Position numbers and translations under genes: made by a program
Notes under the pieces: model-generated
Database searches by the model: none
Told to the model about the DNA's origin: nothing
Seen by the model: the letters and a program-made list of their open reading frames with translations, nothing else
Shown here: positions 35,267 to 43,385 of the stretch, one piece after another
Position numbering within the stretch: the stretch's first letter is position 1
Layout of the letters: every line of letters begins with the position of its first letter
Assembly (NCBI RefSeq): GCF_900109265.1
Contig: NZ_FNZM01000003.1
Coordinates: 431,162 to 495,161 of the forward strand
Origin: Paraburkholderia tropica
GTDB lineage: Bacteria > Pseudomonadota > Gammaproteobacteria > Burkholderiales > Burkholderiaceae
DNA: 64,000 bases
Reading direction: 5' to 3'

Positions 35267-35872
35267 ATGGAAACGATCAACACCCCCGAAACCGCTGACG
35301 TTCGCGAAAAGATCATCGCGATCGGGCAGAGCATCATCGGCGCGAAAGGTTTCGCAGCGGTGGGCCTGAGCGAGATTCTCGCCGCGGCGGGCGTGCCGAA
35401 AGGGTCGTTCTACTATTACTTTGCGTCGAAGGACGCGTTCGGCGTGGCGCTGCTCGAAAATTATTTCGAGGACTACCTGGCCGAACTCGACAAGACGCTG
35501 AGCCTGCCCGGCATGACCATGGCTGCGCGGCTCATGCAGTACTGGCAGATCTGGCGCGAAACGCAGTCGTTTTTCGACTGCCAGGGCAAATGCCTCGCGG
35601 TCAAGCTGGGCGCGGAAGTGGCCGATATGTCCGAGCCCATGCGGGCGGCGCTCAATCGCGGCACGGCCGGGGTCGTCGCGCGGTTGGCGCGGGCGATCGA
35701 GGCAGGCGTCGCGGAAGGCTCGCTCACGGTGGACGCCGAACCGCGCGTCGTCGCGCAAAGTCTGTATCAGCTTTGGCTCGGCGCCAGCGTGATGGTCAAG
35801 ATCGTGCGCAACCTGCAGCCTTTCGAAGTCGCGCTCGAAACCACGCGACGCACGCTGCATCTGCCGGTCTGA
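35267..35872 (+). CDS. TetR family regulator (NemR/AcuR-like)
   Basis: 201 residues. The N-terminal DNA-binding domain shows IIGAKGFAAVGLSEILAAAGVPKGSFYYYFASKDAFG; the ligand domain contains a single DCQGKC Cys pair (about 109-113) that could sense electrophiles, as Cys106 does in E. coli NemR. ATG 35267 is chosen over a GTG nine bases upstream. It probably represses itself and the DJ-1/alkene reductase/SDR operon through the two identical operators. Confidence 0.9.
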   Translation: METINTPETADVREKIIAIGQSIIGAKGFAAVGLSEILAAAGVPKGSFYYYFASKDAFGVALLENYFEDYLAELDKTLSLPGMTMAARLMQYWQIWRETQSFFDCQGKCLAVKLGAEVADMSEPMRAALNRGTAGVVARLARAIEAGVAEGSLTVDAEPRVVAQSLYQLWLGASVMVKIVRNLQPFEVALETTRRTLHLPV

Positions 35873-35893
35873 TCGGCGCAACAACGGTTTTTC

Positions 35894-35920
35894 AGGCACT
35901 TCCTCTGAAGTGCCTTTTTT
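35894..35920 (+). terminator. Rho-independent terminator
   Basis: AGGCACTTC (35894-35902), CTCT loop, GAAGTGCCT (35907-35915), then six T. It ends the TetR transcript just before the second operator. Confidence 0.9.
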
Positions 35921-35932
35921 AGGCCCGGTTAC

Positions 35933-35950
35933 TAGACGACCGGTCTACTA
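35933..35950. promoter_or_regulatory. TetR operator copy 2
   Basis: TAGACGACCGGTCTACTA matches copy 1 in 17 of 18 positions and lies 36 bases upstream of the DJ-1 family gene, in the likely promoter of the reductase operon. Confidence 0.8.
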
Positions 35951-35986
35951 TATGGGGCGCATTGCCTCGCTCGACGGAGAAGCAAC

Positions 35987-36679
35987 ATGAAAGTCCTGAT
36001 GGTTCTGACCTCGCACGATCAACTGGGCAACACCGGACGCAAGACGGGCTTCTGGCTCGAAGAACTGGCCGCGCCGTACTATGCGTTCCAGGACGCGGGC
36101 GCGCAGATCGTGCTCGCTTCGCCGCAAGGCGGTCAGCCGCCGCTCGACCCCAAGAGCGACGAGCCGGCGTTCCAGACCGAACTGACGCATCGCTTCCAGG
36201 CCGACGCCGTGGCGAAGGCGCAGCTTGCGGCGACCGTGCGTCTCGACAGCGTCTCGCACGAGGACTTCGACGCGGTCTTCTATCCGGGCGGCCACGGCCC
36301 GCTTTGGGATCTGGCCGAAGATCCGGTTTCGATCGCGCTGATCCAGTCGTTCTTCGCCGCCGGCAAGCCGACTGCGCTGGTGTGCCACGCGCCGGGCGTG
36401 CTGCGTCACGCGAAGGCGCCGGACGGCCGTCCGCTCGTGGAAGGCCGCAAGGTGACGGGCTTCACGAATACCGAAGAAGAAGCCGTAGGCCTGACCCAGG
36501 TGGTGCCGTTCCTCGTCGAAGACGAATTGAAGGCGAAGGGCGGCATCTATTCGAAGCTCGGCGACTGGGCGGTGTATGTCGTGACCGACGGCGTGCTGAT
36601 CACCGGCCAGAATCCGGCCTCGTCCGGTCCGGCCGCGCTCGAGTTGCTCGCGCATCCGGCGCTCAAGGGCAAGCGCTAA
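35987..36679 (+). CDS. DJ-1/PfpI family protein (Hsp31/glyoxalase III-like)
   Basis: 230 residues of the longer type 1 glutamine-amidotransferase-like group. Marks: KTGFWLEELAAPYYAFQDAG with the conserved Glu, DAVFYPGGHGPLWDLAED, and the nucleophile elbow ALVCHAPG (Cys near residue 136). Members detoxify methylglyoxal and similar dicarbonyls or act as chaperones. A GGAG site precedes the ATG. It is the first gene of the TetR-controlled operon, upstream of an alkene reductase, consistent with a reactive-electrophile response. Confidence 0.88.
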   Translation: MKVLMVLTSHDQLGNTGRKTGFWLEELAAPYYAFQDAGAQIVLASPQGGQPPLDPKSDEPAFQTELTHRFQADAVAKAQLAATVRLDSVSHEDFDAVFYPGGHGPLWDLAEDPVSIALIQSFFAAGKPTALVCHAPGVLRHAKAPDGRPLVEGRKVTGFTNTEEEAVGLTQVVPFLVEDELKAKGGIYSKLGDWAVYVVTDGVLITGQNPASSGPAALELLAHPALKGKR

Positions 36680-36795
36680 TCACATCACAACGAGAGCCCG
36701 GCACAGGGCTCCGTCGATTCAAGCGACTACATCTCTTTCACGCGGCGCGGGCGATTCAGCCCGCACCCTCTCGCAACACGTTTCAAGGACTCATC

Positions 36796-37950
36796 ATGCA
36801 GCACTCCGAATTTTTCGACGCCGTCACGCTCGGACCGTATCGACTGAAGAACCGCATCGTGCTGCCGCCGCTCACGCGTCAGCGCAGCGCGCGCGACGGC
36901 GACGTCGCCACCGACCTCATGGCCGAATACTATCGTCAGCGCGCGAGCGCCGGTCTGATCGTGAGCGAAGGTACGCAGATCGAGCCGCGCGGCCAGGGTT
37001 ATGCGTGGACGCCCGGCATCCATACCGAGGCGCAAATCGCGGGCTGGCGCAAGGTGACCGATGCCGTGCACGAAGCGGGCGGCATCATGTTCGCGCAACT
37101 CTGGCACGTGGGCCGCGTTTCGCACAACGCGCTGCAGCCGGACGGTTCGGCACCGATTGCGCCGTCGGCGCTCCAGGCGGAGCAAGCGAAAGCGTTCATT
37201 GCGACCGGTCCCGACACCGGCACGCTGATCGCGCCCCCGGTGCCGCGTGCGCTGAGCACGGTGGAAGTCCGCGAGATCGTCGAACTGTATGCACAGGCCG
37301 CGCGTAACGCGCTTGCTGCGGGTTTCGACGGCGTCGAGATTCACGCGGCCAATGGCTATCTCGTCAACCAGTTTATTTCGGCGCATTCGAATCAGCGTGA
37401 CGACGAATACGGCGGTTCGCTGCAAAACCGTCTACGCTTTTTGCGGGAGATCGTCGAGGCGGTGACGAAGGTCGTCGGTCCGGGCCGCCTCGGCGTGCGT
37501 TTTGCCCCGCTGTTTGCAGGTACCGATGAGGACCGCGTGTATATCGGCCTTGTCGAAGAGGATCCGCATGCGACCTATATCGAGGCCATCAAGATTCTCG
37601 ACGAATTCGACGTGGCCTATCTCTCGATCGCGGAAGCCGACTGGGACAACGCCCCCGATCTGCCGATCGAATTCCGCCGCGCCGTGCGCGAGACCTTCCG
37701 TGGCCGCATCCTGTATGCGGGGCGTTACACGGCGGAACGCGGCGCGCGTCTGCTCGCAAGCGGTCTCGCGGATCTGATTGCGTTCGGCCGTCCTTTTATT
37801 GCGAATCCCGATTTGCCCGCGCGTATTGCCAACGGTTGGCCGCTGAATCAAGTCGATGCCTCAACGCTATACGGCGGCACGGAAAAAGGCTTTACCGATT
37901 ATCCGACGTACAGTGAATCCCAACGTCTTTCCACCGAAGAGGTGCTGTGA
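36796..37950 (+). CDS. nemA: Alkene reductase, old yellow enzyme family (NemA-like)
   Basis: 384 residues: LGPYRLKNRIVLPPLTRQRS (classical OYE with Thr rather than Cys at the flavin), WHVGRVSH, VEIHAANGYLVNQFISAHSNQR (the H-x-x-N pair), YGGSLQNRLRF, and IAFGRPFIANPDLPAR for the phosphate site. It reduces N-ethylmaleimide, nitro-esters and enones with NAD(P)H. It sits in an operon with a TetR regulator, as nemRA does elsewhere. The stop overlaps the SDR start (TGATG). Confidence 0.9.
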   Translation: MQHSEFFDAVTLGPYRLKNRIVLPPLTRQRSARDGDVATDLMAEYYRQRASAGLIVSEGTQIEPRGQGYAWTPGIHTEAQIAGWRKVTDAVHEAGGIMFAQLWHVGRVSHNALQPDGSAPIAPSALQAEQAKAFIATGPDTGTLIAPPVPRALSTVEVREIVELYAQAARNALAAGFDGVEIHAANGYLVNQFISAHSNQRDDEYGGSLQNRLRFLREIVEAVTKVVGPGRLGVRFAPLFAGTDEDRVYIGLVEEDPHATYIEAIKILDEFDVAYLSIAEADWDNAPDLPIEFRRAVRETFRGRILYAGRYTAERGARLLASGLADLIAFGRPFIANPDLPARIANGWPLNQVDASTLYGGTEKGFTDYPTYSESQRLSTEEVL

Positions 37951-38690
37951 TGAGCAATAACATTGAAAGCAAGGTCGTGCTGATTACCGGCGCAAGCAGC
38001 GGCATTGGCGCAGTGACCGCGCGTCATCTCGCGGCGCAGGGCGCGCACGTGGCGGTCGCCGCGCGGCGCACGGATCGCCTCGATGCTCTGGTCGCGGAAA
38101 TCGAATCGGCGGGCGGGCGCGCGAAAGCGTACGCGCTCGACGTCACCGACAAGGCGCAGGTCGAGAGCGTGGTGTCGGCCGTCGTCGCCGATTTCGGGCG
38201 TCTCGACGTGCTGATCAACAATGCGGGGCTGATGCCGATTCGTCCGATGGCCGAAGTGAATACGGACGAATGGGACGCGATGATCGACGTGAATATCAAA
38301 GGCACGCTCTATGGCATTGCCGCCGCGCTGCCGCGTTTTCTGAAACAGCAAAGCGGCCATTTCATCAATCTCAGTTCGGTCGCGGGCATCAAGGTTTTCG
38401 CGCCGGGCGGCACGGTTTATTCGGGCACCAAATTCGCCGTGCGTGCGATTTCGGAAGGGCTGCGCCAGGAAGTGGGCGAGAATATTCGCGTGACGTCGAT
38501 CGAGCCGGGCGCCGTCGACAGCGAGCTGAAACTCAGCACAACGGGCACGGCGCAGCAAACGGTGCTCGACTTCTACAAGCAGGCGGTGCCGGCCGAATCG
38601 GTGGCGCGCGCGATTGCGTTTGCGATCGAACAGCCGGGCGACGTCGATATCAACGAAATCGTGATCCGGCCGACTCGCCAGGAGTTCTAG
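37950..38690 (+). CDS. SDR family NAD(P)-dependent oxidoreductase
   Basis: 246 residues. Cofactor motif TGASSGIG near the N-terminus, NNAG, catalytic Ser (NLSSVAGI), and YSGTKFAV (Tyr-x-x-x-Lys). The basic AARRTDRL after beta-2 suggests NADP preference. The ATG overlaps the alkene reductase stop, so it belongs to the same detoxification operon, perhaps reducing carbonyl products. Confidence 0.9.
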   Translation: MSNNIESKVVLITGASSGIGAVTARHLAAQGAHVAVAARRTDRLDALVAEIESAGGRAKAYALDVTDKAQVESVVSAVVADFGRLDVLINNAGLMPIRPMAEVNTDEWDAMIDVNIKGTLYGIAAALPRFLKQQSGHFINLSSVAGIKVFAPGGTVYSGTKFAVRAISEGLRQEVGENIRVTSIEPGAVDSELKLSTTGTAQQTVLDFYKQAVPAESVARAIAFAIEQPGDVDINEIVIRPTRQEF

Positions 38691-38749
38691 ACATCCGGCC
38701 CGCACGATCCACACAATCCGCACGATTCGCACGATTCGCACGCGGGTCA

Positions 38750-38779
38750 TTGCGAAGCGGATCGCGCGGGCGGTAGAAT
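38750..38779 (+). promoter_or_regulatory. Sigma-70 promoter for the pentapeptide gene leader
   Basis: TTGCGA (38750-38755), 18-base spacer, TAGAAT (38774-38779). The predicted transcript start near 38786 leaves a leader of about 144 bases. Confidence 0.55.
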
Positions 38780-38785
38780 TCGTGT

Positions 38786-38929
38786 CGCCGAAAATAGAGT
38801 GGCAGGTTGGTATCTCCTGCGCCCCGCGAGGGGTTCTATGCATGCCACGGCGTCAACCTGACTTTCACAAGTTGAGGGGGCGCGCGAGGGTATGGACTGC
38901 GCGCCCCGCACGAATGGGGATGTGTACCG
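38786..38929 (+). ncRNA. Structured 5' leader, candidate cis-regulatory RNA
   Basis: Several perfect complementarities occur in 120 bases: CGCCG (38786-38790) with CGGCG (38848-38852); GTGGCA (38799-38804) with TGCCAC (38843-38848); a C4/G4 stem with a GCGA tetraloop (38822-38833); GGTTG (38805-38809) with CAACC (38854-38858), a possible pseudoknot or alternative pairing; TCAAC (38853-38857) with GTTGA (38871-38875), exclusive with the former; and GGGGCGCGC (38877-38885) with GCGCGCCCC (38899-38907) just before the ribosome site. I do not recognise a known riboswitch class. Confidence 0.45.
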
Positions 38930-39646
38930 ATGCGCAATCACGCAAACGATCCGGCGGCCGGCAACGGCGTAGTATTCAGCGACACGCATTTCGATCGCGA
39001 CGACCTCGCTCGCGCGCTCCGTGAGTCCGGCGACGAGCCGACTTTCGAGCGCTGCCAGTTCGACGGCGAAGATCTTTCCAATATCGATTTCCACGCGGCG
39101 CGATTCGCGCAATGCACGATCGGGCAAACCCGCTTCGAGCACAGCGATTTATCGCGCACCCGCTGGATTGGCTGTCGAGGCGCGGCGGCCAGTTTCCGCT
39201 ATGCGAATGCGGGCGACGCACGCTTTATTCGCAGCGATCTGAACAATACCGACTGGACCGGCGCGAAACTCGCTTCAACCGTATTTACCGAAGTGAAATT
39301 GACAGGCGCGCGTTTCATCGACACCCGCGCATTGGGCCTGAGCTTTCACGATTCGCTGCTCGTGGGCGCCACGCTTCGAGGTTTGTCGTTTAGAAAACAG
39401 ACGCTCGAACAATTGAATTTCTCCGATGCCGATCTCGCCGATTGCGACTTTCGCGACGCTGTTTTCGAGGGCGGCAGCCTCGGCAACGTGCGCCTGCTCA
39501 ATACGCGTTTCGACGGCGCGGACCTGCGTTCCGTCGATTTGAGCGGGCTGCGTTTATCGGATGTTTTGCAGCATCTGAAAGGCACGATTCTTTCGGTCGA
39601 TCAGGCGGTCATGCTGATCGGCGATTGCGGCGTGCGCGTCATGTGA
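38930..39646 (+). CDS. Pentapeptide-repeat protein (Qnr/McbG-like architecture)
   Basis: 238 residues made largely of A(D/N)LXX-type pentapeptides from about residue 35 to 210 (for example FERCQ FDGED LSNID FHAAR FAQCT), giving a right-handed quadrilateral beta helix. The C-terminal SVDLSGLRLSDVLQHLKGTI...QAVMLIGDCGV is the dimerisation tail seen in Qnr/McbG-like DNA gyrase-binding proteins. Gyrase protection is possible but unproven. A GGGGA ribosome site lies nine bases upstream of the ATG, after a structured leader. Confidence 0.85.
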   Translation: MRNHANDPAAGNGVVFSDTHFDRDDLARALRESGDEPTFERCQFDGEDLSNIDFHAARFAQCTIGQTRFEHSDLSRTRWIGCRGAAASFRYANAGDARFIRSDLNNTDWTGAKLASTVFTEVKLTGARFIDTRALGLSFHDSLLVGATLRGLSFRKQTLEQLNFSDADLADCDFRDAVFEGGSLGNVRLLNTRFDGADLRSVDLSGLRLSDVLQHLKGTILSVDQAVMLIGDCGVRVM

Positions 39647-39710
39647 TCGGTTCAGGCGCGCGAACCGGTCCGCGCGCGCGCCTGATTTCGCGCCGTTTAA
39701 CGCGCGAATG

Positions 39711-41210
39711 TCAGCCTTCGCCGCTTGATTGCACGACGTCGCGAATCGCCTGGCGCGTTGCGCGCGCCGCGATCCACGCGCGCAGTTGCAGAAAACGCGC
39801 GACGAAGCGCTCGCTATGATCGAGGCCGAGTCCCACGAATGGCGACATGCGCAACATCGCCAGCGGATCGCCGCTTGCAAGCAGCGCCCAGTCTTGCGCG
39901 TCGAGGCGTGTTTCATTCACGGCAAACGCGTCGCCGCGATCGTCGGTGCCTGCGAGATATTGCTGAAAGCACGCGAGCAGCAGCGCCGCGCGCGAAATAT
40001 CGCGGCCGTCGCGTTCGAGTTTCGCAATCGTCTTGCGATGAAACACCGGAATCTTCGACGCGCCGTCGTGCGCCACGCGCGCTAGTTGATCCGCGAGCGC
40101 GGCATTGCCGAAGCGTTCGATCGTGTTGTCGATGTAGGCGCCGCCATCGACGCCCGGCGGCCACGGCAGAATCGGCGCGACGTCGCGCGTCATGAAAACG
40201 CGCAACAGCGCGGCGATATCCGGATCGGCCATGCCGTCGTGCACGAGCCGATGCCCGAGCAGCAGCGCCGGATAGGCCAGCAGCATGTGCGAAGCGTTGA
40301 GCATGCGGCCTTTCATGGCCTCCCACTCCGAGACGTCGTCGCAGAGTTCGACACCCACGCGCTCGAACGGCGGACGTCCGCAGCTAAACCGATCTTCGAT
40401 GACCCATTGCGTAAACGTTTCGGCGATCACAGGCGCGTCGTCGCCGGTTCGTGCGTGGGCGCGCGCCTGCATCGACGGCGTGACTTGCGGCGCAATGCGA
40501 TCGACCATGCTGTTCGGAAACGTCGCGTGTTGCGCGATCCAGTTCGCGAGTTCGGGGTCGCGCGCGCCCGCGAAGGCGAGCACCGCGCGGCGAGCCGTGT
40601 CGCCGTTCTGACGCAGGTTATCGCAGGACATCACCGTGAAGGCATCGACGCCCGCGTCGTGTCGTCGGCGCAGCGCTTCGACGATGAAGCCGAACGCCGT
40701 GCGCGGCGGGCCGCCTGCGAGATCGTGCGCGATATCGGTTTCGTCGAAGCGAAAATCGCCCGTCGCTTCGTCGAAGTTGTAGCCGCCTTCGGTGATCGTG
40801 AGCGAGACGATGCGGATGGCGGGATCGGCGAGCCTGCCGAGCACCGCTTCCGGGTCGGAGGGCGCATGCAGATAGTCGATCAGCGCGCCGACGATGCGGA
40901 CGTCCTCGCGTCCGTCCGGGCCGATTTCGCTGAGCGAGTAGAGGCCGTCCTGGGCGCGCAGCGCCGCGGCTTTCGCGCGTGCCGACGCGCCATTGCCGAG
41001 GCCGATGCCGCAAATGCCCCATTGCTCGGTGTCGGGCAGGTGCAGGCAGTCGTCGACGTAACGCGCCTGATGGGCGCGATGAAAGTTGCCGACGCCGATA
41101 TGGGCGATGCCCGCTACGAGCGCGGTGCGGTCGTAGCCCGGCACGGCGATGTCCGCGTCGAAGTGTGCGAGCGTGGCGTTCGAGAGCGGGCGATGTGTGG
41201 TGTGTGTCAT
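39711..41210 (-). CDS. Mannitol dehydrogenase family polyol dehydrogenase
   Basis: 499 residues in two domains: an N-terminal Rossmann fold (GIAHIGVGNFHRAHQARYVDD, with the GxGxFxRAH family mark) and a C-terminal helical domain. It includes SLTITEGGYNFDEATGDF, VMSCDNLRQNG, and the catalytic region FPNSMVDRIAP...WVIEDRF with KGRMLNASH (Lys, Asn and His of the active site). It oxidises mannitol, arabinitol or related polyols to ketoses with NAD+. The start overlaps the HAD gene stop by four bases. Confidence 0.92.
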   Translation of the reverse strand: MTHTTHRPLSNATLAHFDADIAVPGYDRTALVAGIAHIGVGNFHRAHQARYVDDCLHLPDTEQWGICGIGLGNGASARAKAAALRAQDGLYSLSEIGPDGREDVRIVGALIDYLHAPSDPEAVLGRLADPAIRIVSLTITEGGYNFDEATGDFRFDETDIAHDLAGGPPRTAFGFIVEALRRRHDAGVDAFTVMSCDNLRQNGDTARRAVLAFAGARDPELANWIAQHATFPNSMVDRIAPQVTPSMQARAHARTGDDAPVIAETFTQWVIEDRFSCGRPPFERVGVELCDDVSEWEAMKGRMLNASHMLLAYPALLLGHRLVHDGMADPDIAALLRVFMTRDVAPILPWPPGVDGGAYIDNTIERFGNAALADQLARVAHDGASKIPVFHRKTIAKLERDGRDISRAALLLACFQQYLAGTDDRGDAFAVNETRLDAQDWALLASGDPLAMLRMSPFVGLGLDHSERFVARFLQLRAWIAARATRQAIRDVVQSSGEG

Positions 41211-41965
41211 GCGTAATCCTGATGCGTGTGGGGCGCGATGTGCTGCGAGTCGCGCGAATGACCGTCGACGATCGACGCTACGATCGACGGCAACTGCGTC
41301 ATGCGCTCGAACACGAGGCTCGCGCCCGCGTCGAGCAGTTTGCGGATCTGATCGCCGGGCAGATGTTTCGCGCCGGCAAAACCGAGCACGGTCATGCCGG
41401 CGGCGACGGCGGCGCGCGCGCCGGTCACGCTGTCTTCGACCACGAGGCAATGTGCGGGCGCGACGCCCACGCGATGCGCGGCGGCGAGATAGACGTCGGG
41501 CGCGGGCTTGGGATGCGCGACCTGATCGGCGGTGAACACGCGGTCGGCGAAGTGGCGGATGAGGCCCGTGCGTTGCAGCGCGCTCGACACGTAGTCGGCG
41601 TTGCTGTTGCTCGCGCAGGCTTTGCCGAGCGCGATCGCGCCGAGTGCTGTGTCGACGCCCTCGATCACGGGCGCGAGCACGGCGCCGCGACGCACGGCGG
41701 TGTCGATGCTGGCGAGGGTTTCGGCATGAATGACATGGCCGAGCGTGTCGGCGACGCGCTCCAGCAGCGGCCGCGTGCGCATGCCGAGCAAAGGACGCAC
41801 GGTATCGGCGATATCGTCGCGCTGCCAGAACGCTTCGAGCCGCTCGACGATGATGCGTTCCGCGATGGCTTCGCTATCGATCAGCACGCCGTCGCAATCG
41901 CAGATCAGAAAGCGGGCTTGCGGCAGGCGGCCGCTCGGTGTGGCTTGCATGAGATGTCGTTCCAT
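41207..41965 (-). CDS. HAD-superfamily phosphatase (beta-phosphoglucomutase/GPH-like)
   Basis: 252 residues: motif I CDCDGVLIDSE, motif II ASNSNAD, the conserved Lys in HPKPAPDVYLAAA, motif III VVEDSVTGARAAVAAGM. These subclass I cap enzymes dephosphorylate sugar or polyol phosphates. ATG 41965 has little ribosome site; ATG 41950 follows GGAAC and may be the true start. It sits between the polyol transporter and dehydrogenase, so it may recycle dead-end polyol phosphates. Confidence 0.88.
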   Translation of the reverse strand: MERHLMQATPSGRLPQARFLICDCDGVLIDSEAIAERIIVERLEAFWQRDDIADTVRPLLGMRTRPLLERVADTLGHVIHAETLASIDTAVRRGAVLAPVIEGVDTALGAIALGKACASNSNADYVSSALQRTGLIRHFADRVFTADQVAHPKPAPDVYLAAAHRVGVAPAHCLVVEDSVTGARAAVAAGMTVLGFAGAKHLPGDQIRKLLDAGASLVFERMTQLPSIVASIVDGHSRDSQHIAPHTHQDYA

Positions 41966-41972
41966 TTGTAAA

Positions 41973-43385
41973 TCAGGCGCTGGCGCGCGGGGTGAAGCTG
42001 CCGTCGCGCAGCGCGCGCTCGATGTCTTCGAGGCTGCGTCCGCGCGTTTCGGGCATGACGAAGAAAATAAAGATCCACGCGAGCACGTTGAGGCTGCCGT
42101 AGACCCACATCGCGCCGCCCACGCCGAGCAGTCTGGTCATCGAAAGGGCGGTGCCGGTGAGGATCAGATTCGAGCCCCAGAGCATCGCGCTGTGCGCGCC
42201 GGCCGCCTTGTCGCGTATCGGCAGCGGATAGATTTCGGCGCCCGTGAGCCAGCCGATCACCTGGATGCCGCCCGAGTTGAAGACCATGAACACGATCAGG
42301 CAGGCGACCACCCACCATTGCTGCGCGTGGCCGGCGAGATGGAAATGCAGCACGGCGCCCAGCACGAACAGACTTGCGGCCGCGAACGGCAGCGTCGCGA
42401 GACTCAGCGCGCGGCGGCCGAGGTGGTCGATGCTGAACTTGCCGAGCAGCGTCATCGTGAGATAGGTGAGCGCCACGCCGAGCGCGGCCCAGAGCGACGC
42501 CGAGTCGCCGAAGCCCGCATCGCGCAGGAAAGTGGGCGTGTAGTAAATCATCATCTCGATGCCCGTGAGTTGCGTGAACGCGGCCACGCCCAGACCGGCG
42601 ATCAGCGCGGGACGCACCCACGGTTGCGCGAGCGCGCGCCAGCCGTGCGCGCCGCCTTCGTCGTGATGCTGCTGGGCGATTTCCATCATGTCGGCGATTT
42701 CCTCACGCACCTGTTCGCGCGTGTGGCGCACCTTCGCGAGTTCGATGCGCGCATCGCGCACGCGGTCGTGCTCGACGAGCCAGCGCGGACTGCGCGGCAA
42801 ACGGCTCATGCCCGCGAGCAGTAACAACGACGGCACGAGCGCCACACCGATCATCCATCGCCATGTAAACACATGCTCGCCCGCCACGCCGACGATCGCG
42901 GCGAGCAGAATGCCCACGCCGATCGCGCAGTTGAAATAGGTGACGAGGCGGCCGCGCTTGTCGGGTTCCGCGAGTTCGGCGATATAGGTCGGCACGACCT
43001 GGGTCGAGCCGCCCACGGCGAGGCCGATCACGAAGCGCGAGAGCGCGAGGCACGTCACGTTCGGCGAGCATGCGGCGGCCAGCACGCCCACGGAATAGAG
43101 CGCGGAAATCATCATGATGGCGCGTCGGCGTCCTTGCGAGGCGGACAGGCGCGTGCAGGCGAGCGAGCCGATCACCGCGCCGAGCAGGATGATCGCGGCG
43201 ACGAGTTCCTGGGCGCGATAGTCGAGCGAGAACTCACGCGCGATGAGCGGCAGCGCGCCGGAAATGATGCCGGTGTCGTAGCCGTAAAGTCCGCCCGCGA
43301 TGGCGGCAACGGCGGCGATCAACGTCATGTAGGCATCGGGTTTCAGGCGCTGCGCGGGGGCCGAGTCGAGTGACGTGGTGCTCAT
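41973..43385 (-). CDS. MFS sugar/polyol:H+ symporter
   Basis: 470 residues, 12 helices. Family marks are GGLYGYDTGIISGALPLI, RFVIGLAVGGSTQVVPTYIAE, the central loop with RLPRSPRWL, TGIEMMIYYTPTFL and the C-terminal MPETRGRSLEDIE. It belongs to the SP family (xylose, arabinose, myo-inositol and polyol carriers). It is the first gene of the transporter-HAD-dehydrogenase operon. Confidence 0.91.
   Translation of the reverse strand: MSTTSLDSAPAQRLKPDAYMTLIAAVAAIAGGLYGYDTGIISGALPLIAREFSLDYRAQELVAAIILLGAVIGSLACTRLSASQGRRRAIMMISALYSVGVLAAACSPNVTCLALSRFVIGLAVGGSTQVVPTYIAELAEPDKRGRLVTYFNCAIGVGILLAAIVGVAGEHVFTWRWMIGVALVPSLLLLAGMSRLPRSPRWLVEHDRVRDARIELAKVRHTREQVREEIADMMEIAQQHHDEGGAHGWRALAQPWVRPALIAGLGVAAFTQLTGIEMMIYYTPTFLRDAGFGDSASLWAALGVALTYLTMTLLGKFSIDHLGRRALSLATLPFAAASLFVLGAVLHFHLAGHAQQWWVVACLIVFMVFNSGGIQVIGWLTGAEIYPLPIRDKAAGAHSAMLWGSNLILTGTALSMTRLLGVGGAMWVYGSLNVLAWIFIFFVMPETRGRSLEDIERALRDGSFTPRASA

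Noticed and set aside
38726..38760. Repeated TTCGC motifs upstream of the pentapeptide gene as a possible PIP box
   Set aside because: No second TTCGC occurs at 15 bases; the motifs belong to a short CACGATTCG tandem repeat.
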